From: Chondrosia reniformis
Lineage: Eukaryota; Porifera; Demospongiae; Chondrillida; Chondrillidae
NCBI GenBank assembly: GCA_947172415.1
Contig: OX359197.1
Span: 6,201,673 to 6,265,672, forward strand
DNA: 64,000 nt
Direction of reading: 5' to 3'
A program made the position numbers and the translations under genes. Positions 1-10,000 of this stretch are shown one piece after another. Position 1 is the stretch's first letter. Every line of letters starts with the position of its first letter. The notes beneath the pieces are model-generated. The model was not told where the DNA came from, made no database searches, and saw only the letters and a program-made list of their open reading frames with translations.

Positions 1-3000
1 CTAGCTGCTTAAGTTGTTCTTGTATAGAACTCTTGGTACTCTGTATGCACTTTTCTGTTTTGGACAAGTCTGCTTCCTGTCTCTGTAACCACTTCCTGAA
101 ACACAGACACAGGAAGTATTCTGACAGACACTTATATAGTATAATTGCAGCACTCAATCAGAAAAGTACTCCAAACTATTAGTATAGTCCAGAGGGAGAG
201 CATTCAGAAGTGAATTTCCATCCATTTTGAAGGAGTGTTTCTAGTCCCTTAAGTATCCAAATGAGATACGTAGCTGATCAAATATCAAGAGTCAGTACAC
301 TATAAGCCAGCCGGTACAGTACGTATTCATGTACCCTTTAAATAAACCCACCATTTTAAGGATGTACAAATAGGAATATGCAAAATATACTTGCTAAAGG
401 GTTCAAATGTATGGACAAGATACAGGGGCCACACTTCAAATGTACATACTGTACATATCTATATGACTCACTCTGTGTCATCTCTAGCTTGGTACAACTC
501 CTTCTTTGTCTCCTCAATTTGCTTAAGACTGAGATTGACCTGCCTTTGAGTGGCACTATAAGTGGCCTCCTTCTCCCTCAAGGCCTCCTCGGCAAGGTTT
601 AACTGCCTGGTCATCTACATATGTGTACATAAGAAAGGATAATAACACATTGTACATCTGTATTGCACGTGGGTGTGGCAAGGGGGAGGGGCTGGGTGGG
701 GCGTGACATTATTGTATATAGTGTGACATACGTATGTACATACATGCATTGCTACATCGTAAAGTCACAATGTATGAACGTGTACATGCATGTAAAGTGA
801 TTTTCAAACCACAAGTAACAATCAAATCAATCAATTAGTAGAAAACCAAATCACATTATCTAAATGCTTTAGTGACCTCTTTTTGCTGTTTCTCGATGTC
901 ACCAATCTCCTCTTCCGCTTTGGCAGCTCTCTCCTCCATTGCAGGTATACCATTCTTAAGGTGGACACACCTCTCACTCAGAACTTTGTTCCTCTGAGCT
1001 AGAGGAACAGGAGATGTAGAATTCACAGGCTTAGCAAACACTCACTTCGCTCTTCTGCTAATTAGCATAAGGTCAGTGGAGAGCAGAAATGCACTTGTGT
1101 CTACACTCAGTGCAACTGCAAACTGAAGATTACATGTACGTAGTGCATATTGACCAATTTGTGCCCATTTCAAGACACTTTTATTTAGTATTGCTTAATA
1201 TAAATATACGAATAGGAATAAGTTTAATCTTTTAAATGGTTCATCTTTCATCTTTTGAGTGTCTAAAGATGTATGTACGTAGTTCAGTTTTAGAGAGATT
1301 GTTGTACATTTCGACCCTGAGGGTCTTCTTCAGCGACCCCTTTCCTTGTTAAACAACTCAAGCAGAGAAGTAGCAGCGAGTGTAATATGTAATACATTAG
1401 CCAGTAAGGCTACTCAATGTCTGCACTACATATGTAGTACATACCAACATCTGATAATCTGCTTTTTGCTTTGTAGAGGTGTCTCTGGTTGTAGCTAATG
1501 CTTCCCTTTAGTTCAGCAATGTCTTTGTTAGTCTTCTCGTGTTCCTCCTGAACCACTTGAGGAAGAAGAGTCAGCGTGAGTTGCTCCTCCTTGTTTAACA
1601 GCCCCAACAGAGACGTAGCCGCCTTCTCCTCTAAACTGCTCAGCTCCAGCGTCTCCAACCTACACACATCCACAGTCAATCACTTTTACTTGAAACAGAA
1701 TGATACATACACAAGTGCAGTTAAACCCCTTGTTGTCATTGCAAACAATGGTTCTTTAGGTGAGTTCCCATGGCAACAGAGTTACATACGTACATATACA
1801 ATAGAATATTTTTTACCTACTCAAACTTATATGTGGGTAAGGATCATTATTGTTGGTAGGACAGTATTATATCGAGCTATTCTGTTGACTTAGAATCTTC
1901 TGACCTCTCTAACTCCAAAACTATAATTAGATTCATAGTTTCAGCAATTAATTTGAGTACAACTTCAAACTCCATGTCACAGAAAATTCCAATGCCATAT
2001 ATGGTCATATCCTTGTCCTCCTTCGGGTCCATATTGACTGAAGGTGCTATTGTTGATAAATGGTATGTTCATAAATAAGGTCACATGAATATCACATGAT
2101 TGTTAGCTAATAAAATTGTAGAAACTTACATAATGGACTATTTCCCTGTAACTTCTCTTTCAGATTTAGCAAGCCATCCAAAGACAGAAAGATATCAGTA
2201 CTTGCTTCTGTAAATTGTTTCCTTTTGTCTTCTGGAACTATTTCTAACCATTCACTTTTGTTAACTGTTAAAATTTAGTACCGTTGTCATAGTCATTAAT
2301 GACTCCCCCACTGAGGGACTCCCCAGTCTGTGAGGCCTAGGTGTGAATGACTCCCAAGTCACTATTGCCTAGGTGTGAATGACTCCCCACTCACATTCAC
2401 CTAGGCATGAATGAACCCCTTCTAGATGAAATGACTCCCTGGGAGTCATTCCTGCCTAGAGGTGTTACTGACTCCTTGCACATTCGTTGCTCATTTGAGG
2501 ACGACACGTTGAACAGGAATTTTCGAAAGCAGCAGCAAGCAAAGGTGCATGTTAAAACATGGTTACAAGATGAACACAGTAAGATGTATAAACTGTTACA
2601 AGACAAGAACTACCTGCAAGCAAAGCACAACCATGTGTCAGGTGATTGGTTCACCTTGATGTTAACACACTTAAAGAGAAACCACAATTGGCATGAGTTG
2701 CACTGAATCATGTGAAGATCATATGATTCAGGCAGTGCACATGTGCAGTGTGAACAGAGATGAAGATGTGTTTCATCCGCTTCCTTTTTCCTGGCTGTGA
2801 CTGGTTGGAGAGTGGAAATGGCTCCAAGGATTGTTGCTCTATGCAGCGGAGCAAATGTACATCTCAACAGTAGCAAACTCCTCCATGGCACCCTTTCCGA
2901 CCGTCACAGCATTTCAGTTCACCGCCAAAATGGGTGGGGAGTCACTCCCACCCAAGGGACGTCATTTCCGCCTAAGGCGCTAATGACGGGGGAGTCACTC

Positions 3001-3115
3001 CCGACGGGGAGTCATTTACGCCTCTGACACCGTATTAATGATTCTAAGTTTCATTTACTAAACGATCATTTAACTTAGAATCATTTTAAAATTTCTCACC
3101 TGCTGTGACAGCCAT
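1..3115 (-). CDS. Coiled-coil protein, 5' part (runs off the left edge)
   Basis: Seven in-frame exons on the minus strand: 3100-3115 (start codon 3115-3113), 2130-2264, 1905-2046, 1445-1659, 877-998, 472-614 and 1-95 (continuing left). Each junction has an AG acceptor and a GT donor and the phases agree, although the donors at 1904 and 876 (GTCAGA, GTCACT) are weak. The protein starts MAVTAVNKSEWLEIVPEDKR. From about residue 100 it becomes rich in E, K and Q with heptad-like spacing, predicting a long coiled coil. I do not recognise the family; a cytoskeletal or centrosomal structural role would only be a guess. Intron 1 carries a DNA transposon (2279-3034). The C-terminus is outside the window. 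Confidence 0.6.
2279..3034. mobile_element. DNA transposon (TIR element) with subterminal GACTCCC repeats
   Basis: The left end (2279, TACCGTTGTCATAGTC...) and the reverse complement of the right end (3034, TACGGTGTCAGAGGCG...) form an imperfect inverted repeat of about 29 bp, ending in AATGACTCCCC on both sides. Inside the left end the motif TGACTCCC recurs about seven times in direct orientation. Inside the right end its complement GGGAGTCA recurs about four times. Such clustered subterminal motifs are typical transposase-binding sites. The interior holds a minus-strand open frame (2610-2891) with a PHD-like cysteine pattern. No transposase is seen, so the copy is probably non-autonomous. 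It lies in intron 1 of the coiled-coil gene. Confidence 0.6.
2610..2891 (-). pseudogene. Decayed PHD-like zinc finger fragment inside the transposon
   Basis: The 93-residue frame contains C-x2-C, then C-x2-C followed by LWFLFKC, and ends W-x-C-x2-C, which is the spacing of a PHD finger (C4HC3). The usual zinc-binding histidine in the WFH position is replaced by leucine (WFL). PHD fingers are common in the coding regions of animal transposons and retroelements. I read this as a leftover of the element's protein rather than a host gene. No full-length partner frame is present around it. Confidence 0.45.
3037..3085. repeat. Short perfect inverted repeat beside the transposon
   Basis: AATGATTCTAAG at 3037-3048 is matched exactly by CTTAGAATCATT at 3074-3085, with a 25-bp spacer. 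It lies immediately outside the right terminus of the TIR element, still within intron 1. Confidence 0.6.
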
Positions 3116-3257
3116 TTTGTTTCTACCATGGTGACGATTTGAGGTGGTCGTGTGAAATGACGAATGTATGCAAGATCTGGTTCGCTAGACTGTACTCTAC
3201 AAGTCCGTTTGTCTTCACGCTTGTCCTTTTAATGAACATATTTTTACTAGTCAGGCG

Positions 3258-3481
3258 TAGCCGACCTTCCACCCCATAGGAATTAGGAAGGGGTATGCAG
3301 TTATGAAGCCTGAACAGTTGCAGGTTGTGTCTGGCGCCATTTCTGTGTATGATGTCTGTGGTTAGATATTATGTAAACACTCTGCAATAATTGGATTCCA
3401 GCGGCAATAATTGCATTCCAGAGCGACAAGTTATTATAGTGACGCGGGCCTGATCCTTCCTCTGGGGTGGAAGGTTGGCTA
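3258..3481. mobile_element. MITE, 224 bp, TIR TAGCC(G/A)ACCTTCCACCCCA
   Basis: The left terminus TAGCCGACCTTCCACCCCAT is repeated inverted at the right end (ATCCTTCCTCTGGGGTGGAAGG.. ending GGCTA at 3481), with about two mismatches over 23 bp. The interior has no coding frame. The structure is that of a non-autonomous miniature inverted-repeat element between the coiled-coil gene and the ankyrin gene. Confidence 0.65.
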
Positions 3482-3534
3482 ATTTTTTACCTGTAAGCGA
3501 TGTTTATTAATGTCAAGATTAATTACTAGCTCCT

Positions 3535-3665
3535 GGCTGGTCCACCTGGGAATCCTGGAAACCTCAGAACGATATATCCATTATATGAAGTGACCAAACA
3601 CATGATTTTCTGCATTGAATGTATCATTCTGAGGTTCCCAGGAAGGAGTCCCAGGTGGACCAGCC
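3535..3665. mobile_element. MITE / foldback element, about 131 bp
   Basis: GGCTGGTCCACCTGGGA at 3535 is matched by the complement of the right end, TCCCAGGTGGACCAGCC (ending 3665). The complementarity extends imperfectly through CTCAGAA(C/T)GATA(T/C)AT, so about 45 bp on each side can pair and the copy folds back into a long hairpin. The short open frames over it on both strands are by-products of the repeat. Confidence 0.65.
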
Positions 3666-4035
3666 TTACGTATGTGTTGATATGGGACCATCCTGTCTTA
3701 AATAAAACTATGCATGCTTTAAACACTGTGCAAGGTATCCAATCGTGTGTTGGCTCTATGATCCCTAGATTTAGATACTCCAAACTTAGCTGTACTGGAC
3801 TGGACTGGAAGCCAAGGAAATATGACTGTTTATAAAACATGTTGTAGAATAACTGAAATTCTCTGATATATATACTTCAGTACTGACAAGATACAGTCAA
3901 CTAGCTATCATGGTTGAAGGGGAGATGACTAAACATTGAGCTCGAGAAAGGAGTCTAAGAAAACAAGGAAGTTATTAATAATTATTTATGATTTCTATTT
4001 GCCCCACTCTGAATCAATACTAGCCACTTGCAGAG

Positions 4036-7000
4036 ATGTATCTGTGTGAGGCTTGCAAGGAAGGAGATTTATCAAGAGCGAGCCAGCTCGTAAGAGATGG
4101 ATGCGACCTCGAAGAGAGGTCAGATTATGAGCATCGTAAGTGGAAGTACAACGGCGTAAAAACTAATCGGAAATCGAAATGCACTCCTCTCATGATCGCG
4201 TCCTCCGAAGGACATCTCGACATAGTACGAGAGCTCATCAGAGCTGAAGCGAACGTACACGTTAAGGATCGAGACGATTGGGTAGCGTTGCACTTTGCTT
4301 GCAGTTCTGGTTCTCTTGAAATCGTTAGGTTACTCTTAGATAATGGCTGTCGTTTGGAGGAAGGGAACGACCAGAAGATGATTCCGTTAGTTTTAGCTGC
4401 GTTCTTCGGTCACAGTCATGTCATTTCTGAAATTCTCGAGAGTTATAAAATACTAGAAAAGGATTTACTATCTGCCCTCCACTGGGCCTACAGTAGAACG
4501 CAAGTAAATTGCGTTGAAATACTTTTACCGCACGTATCTCTTGTATCTGTCGAAAGACCAGAAGCTGAAGCTGTTAAAAGCGACCTATCTGTCGATGCTC
4601 TTATGGCGAGTGTAGGTGAGGCTGAAATGTGGCTAAAAGATTTCGAAGAGAAGCAGCTTTGTAGGGCTTGCAGAGCGGGAAATGTGAATACTGTAAAAGA
4701 GCTCATAAGAGAAGGATATACACTTGAAGAAAGAATAGAATATGTGCATAATGATTGGTACCAACAGGATGATTATAAATTGCTTTCTAAATATCCACCT
4801 TTAATGATTGCCTCCTTTGAAGGTCACTTAGATATAGCTGAAATGCTTGTTTCTGCTGGAGCCTTGTTAGAGGCTCAAGATTCACGCTATGGACAGACAG
4901 CTTTACATTGTGCTTGTATAAATGGTAGCTTGGGGATAGTTCATCTCCTCCTAGCAAACAATGTCTTAATAGATGTGCCTGATATATGTGATTCTATAAC
5001 CCCATTACATTTAGCTGCATATTTTGGCCAAATAGAGGTTTTATCTCTGCTTCTAAAAAGGGGAGCTAATTTTGGGGCCAAGAGTAAAAGTCATGGACGT
5101 ACTGCTCTTCACTGGGCTTGTCATAATGGAAAGCTGGATTGTATAGGAATGTTATTGGATGCTGGTAGTGCTATAAATGTATGTGATGATGATGATGATT
5201 GGACCCCATTAATCCTTGCTGCAGTCTGTGGCCATAAAGAGGTTTTATCTCTACTTCTAAAAAGGGGAGCTAATGTTGATGCCAAGAGTAAGAAGCTTGG
5301 ACGTACTGCTCTTCACTTTGCTTGTCAAGAGGGAAAGCTGGATTATGTAGGAATGTTATTGGATGCTGGTAGTGCTATAAATGTATGTGATGATGATGAA
5401 GATTGTACCCCATTAATCCTTGCTGCAGTCTGTGGTCATAAAGAGGTTTTATCTCTGCTTCTAAAAAGGGGAGCTAATTTTGGGGCCAAGAGTAAAAGTC
5501 ATGGACGTACTGCTCTTCACTGGGCTTGTCAAGAGGTAAAGCTGGATTGTGTAGAAATGTTATTGGATGCTGGTAGTGCTATAAATGTATGTGATGATGA
5601 AGATGATTTGACCCCATTAATCCTTGCTGCATTCTATGGTCAAAAAGAGGTTTTATCTCTGCTTCTAAAAAGGGGAGCTAATGTTGATGCCAAGAGTAAG
5701 AAGCTTGGACGTACTGCTCTTCACTGGGCTTGTCAAGGGGGAAAGCTGGATTGTGTAGAAATGTTATTGGATGCTGGTAGTGCTATAAATGTATGTGATG
5801 ATGATGATGATTGGACCCCATTAATCCTTGCTGCAGTCTGTGGCCAAAAAGAGGTTTTATCTCTGCTTCTAAAAAGGGGAGCTATAGTTGATGCCAAAAG
5901 TAAAAGTCATGGACGTACTGCTCTTCACTTTGCTTGTCAAGAGGGAAAGCTGGATTATGTAGGAATGTTATTGGATGCTGGTAGTGCTATAAATGTATGT
6001 GATGATGAAGATGATTGGACCCCATTAATCCTTGCTGCACTCTGTGGCCAAAAAGAGGTTTTATCTCTGCTTCTAAAAAGGGGAGCTATAGTTGATGCCA
6101 AAAGTAAAATTCATGGACGTACTGCTCTTCACTTTGCTTGTCAAGAGGGAAAGCTGGATTATGTAGGAATGTTATTGGATGCTGGTAGTGCTATAAATGT
6201 ATGTGATGATGAAGATGATTTGACCCCATTAATCCTTGCTGCATTCTATGGTCAAAAAGAGGTTTTATCTCTGCTTCTAAAAAGGGGAGCTAATGTTGAT
6301 GCCAAGAGTAAGAAGCTTGGACGTACTGCTCTTCACTGGGCTTGTCGAGGGGGAAAGCTGGATTGTGTAGAAATGTTATTGGATGCTGGTAGTGCTATAA
6401 ATGTATGTGATGATGAAGATGATTTGACCCCATTAATCCTTGCTGCATTCTATGGTCAAAAAGAGGTTTTATCTCTGCTTCTAAAAAGGGGAGCTATAGT
6501 TGATGCCAAGAGTAAAAGTCATGGACGTACTGCTCTTCACTGGGCTTGTCAAGGGGGAAAGCTGGATTGTGTAGAAATGTTATTGGATGCTGGTAGTGCT
6601 ATAAATGTATGTGATGATGAAGATGATTTGACCCCATTAATCCTTGCTGCATTCTATGGTCAAAAAGAGGTTTTATCTCTGCTTCTAAAAAGGGGAGCTA
6701 TAGTTGATGCCAAAAGTAAAAGTCATGGACGTACTGCTCTTCACTTGGCTTGTCAAGGGGGAAAGCTGGATTGTGTAGAAATGTTATTGGATGCTGGTAG
6801 TGCTATAAATGTATGTGATGATGAAGATGATTTGACCCCATTAATCCTTGCTGCATTCTATGGTCAAATAGAGGTTTTATCTCTGCTTCTAAAAAGGGGA
6901 GCTATAGTTGATGCCAAGAGTAAAAGTCATGGACGTACTGCTCTTCACTGGGCTTGTCAAGGGGAAAAGCTGGATTGTGTAGAAATGTTATTGGATGCTG

Positions 7001-10000
7001 GTAGTGCTATAAATGTATGTGATGATGAAGATGATTTGACCCCATTAATCCTTGCTGTATTCTATGGTCAAAAAGAGGTTTTATCTCTGCTTCTAAAAAG
7101 GGGAGCTATAGTTGATGCCAAAAGTAAAAATCATGGACGTACTGCTCTTCACTTGGCTTGTCAAGAGGGAAAGCTGGATTATGTAGGAATGTTATTGGAT
7201 GCTGGTAGTGCTATAAATGTATGTGATGATGATGAAGATTGTACCCCATTAATCCTTGCTGCAGTCTGTGGTCATAAAGAGGTTTTATCTCTGCTTCTAA
7301 AAAGGGGAGCTAATTTTGGGGCCAAGAGTAAAAGTCATGGACGTACTGCTCTTCACTTTGCTTGTCAAGAGGGAAAGCTGGATTGTGTAGAAATGTTATT
7401 GGATGCTGGTAGTGCTATAAATGTATGTGATGATGATGATGATTGGACCCCATTAATCCTTGCTGCAGTCTGTGGCCAAATAGAGGTTTTATCTCTGCTT
7501 CTAAAAAGGGGAGCTAATTTTGGGGCCAAGAGTAAAAGTCATGGACGTACTGCTCTTCACTGGGCTTGTCAAGAGGGAAAGCTGGATTGTGTAGAGGCCT
7601 TTTTAGTGGTTTTAATTATTTTTAAACCAGCCGTCATAGGAAATAGGCTTGGAACTGTTTGCCACCAAACCACACACTTCAGTAATTTTCTGGTACTTAC
7701 TGACAAGCAGGGTTTAACTCCTTTTCATCTTGCTTTTAGGTCTAATCACATTAATATTGTCAAAAAGCTAATAATGTACAGTTGTGGCCTAAAATTGGAA
7801 AGTCTTGAGCAGAAAACAATTTCACAATTGCCTTTATTGAAGAAAAAAACAATAGAGAAAACAATAGTTTATACTGAATCACTGAGAAAGGTTGTTTGTC
7901 TGATTGGTAATTCAAAGAGTGGAAAGAGTACATTAGTTTCAGCTTTGCAAAATGAACCAAAAAATATTTTTGAAAGAATTACTGGTCGAATGTATTCAGT
8001 TGAAACAATTACTGACAGAACAGCAGGAATTGAAATGGCTAACTTTGAAAGCATAATTTTTGGAGAAACTTTATTCTTTGACTTTGCAGGTCAACACGAG
8101 TATCATGGTGCTCACCAAGCAATACTGAAATCCTTGCTAACCCGACCCGGTGTCTCTTTGTCCATCATTATAATAGTTAAATTAACAGACAAGGAAGATG
8201 CCATGTTGGTGCAGATGACCCGTTGGCTTCAACCACTCTCGTGGATAGTATCTTCTGATGTTGTGCATGTCAATGTTGTTGGTAGTTTTGCTGACAAGGT
8301 AGAACGCTCAGAAGCCCTACCTAAGTTGGAAAGATGCTGCCAGACTCTGCAAAATGATAATCAGTATAGTAACTTAAAATTTGACAACTTTGTATGTTTA
8401 GATTGTCGTAAACCTGTGTCCAGTGACATTGAAACACTTAGAAATTCTCTTAGAGATAATACTCCACCGCCTATTCTGCCTAAAAGACCATACAACATCC
8501 ACTGGGTTCTCAGTTTATTATCCACTACAATAAACCTACCAATCATTTCAATGCAAGAATTTGAAAAATGGCTAAATGATTACAGTGTTGATCTTCCAAT
8601 AAATCTGCCAAAAGTAGATATTCTTAGCCAGGAATTATCAGCTACAGGAAACGTTCTTTATATCTCTGGCCAGAAAGACAAATCCTGGTTGGTTATTAAG
8701 CTCAGTCACGTATTGCATGACATTTATGGCCAGCTGTATTCAAGGTTTCAGGCGATTGCTAATAACAAGTTTGGTCTTCTCCACATTAAACAGCTGGAGG
8801 AACTGCTTCACAAGAGTGATCTCGACATTGATGCAATTGTCAATTTGTTGATCAGTCTTGACTTCTGTCACTTGGTTGATCCTAGAACTCTGAAAGATGA
8901 GATCTATCATCTTACTTCTACCAGAGATGAGAGCGGATGGCTCTTTTTTCCATCTTTTATAACAGCTAAACCTGACTTGGAGATGTTTTGGAGGGCAAAC
9001 CAGGATTCGTGCAGTCTTTGTTGGCAAGTCAGCACATCTGAGAAACAGTTCTTTTCTCCTCAACTTCTGCAAACAGTTCTTCTTAGACTTGCAGCTAATC
9101 ACGTCTTTAAGCATGAAAGGACACAATCAATTCAGGACCACTGCTGTAACTTCTGGTATAATGGAATTACCTGGCAAACCACAGATGGTGTTGATGTGAT
9201 GGTACACATATTTGAAAATACTGTTGCCCAAGTGATTGCAGTAATTCCACGCAAAGTAGATCCATCAGTTTTAGTACGATATATGTCATCAGTAACTACT
9301 GAAATACTTTATACTGTTCATCAGCTGTATCCCAAGTTAGTCCCTTATTTGGAAGCTTTCATTATTCATACGATGGATTGCAAGAAGTTATGTGATGATC
9401 CAAAAAGTGCAAGTCCAAGTGACAAATTTCTGCTTTCTAGTATAATAACCTCGGTGATCGACAACAAACAATTTTGTTTATCACTAAAGGAGGAAAGTGG
9501 TTATAGCAAGAAACGGGAAGTGACAGAATTGTTTAAAGGATTTAGACCGTCTCCTGAAGTCTTGCACTCCATGAATCCTCACACAATATGCATAAGACAG
9601 GATCATAAACGAAGTGTGCTTGAAAATGCAACAGCAAATTCCAACCCCTCTATATCATTTGAATCAGATAAAGTGGAGAGGACAAGCTCAAATAAAGGTA
9701 AATATGTGATGACTTTTGTGAAGCATCTGATTCTATTAGACAACGATGTAATATCTTTTCGTGTTAATTGTTCTTACTGATTTTAGACTATATATAGGTA
9801 CTATATAGTATTCAGCATTTACTTTATGTTACATGGTAATATTAAGTTCACAATTTAACGTATATGTATGTGTGTGAGAAACTTATTATTAAAATATCTT
9901 GTTAATGTGTGGTGGTTCCATGTCTAAATTCCTACAACTGCAATGGTTGCCATGTTACTGCATCAATATTTTTTCAAACTGACTCTATGTTTACTGTATA

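Noticed and set aside
2407..2706. 99-codon plus-strand frame
   Set aside because: Lies inside the TIR transposon, begins in its subterminal repeats and shows no family pattern.
3526..3840. Open frames on both strands near 3.6 kb
   Set aside because: They cover a foldback MITE and have no conserved features.
7600..7700. Possible cryptic intron in the ankyrin array (hydrophobic AFLVVLIIF stretch)
   Set aside because: The GT/AG pair I tested here would bring in a stop codon, so I kept it as coding, a degenerate junction after the array.
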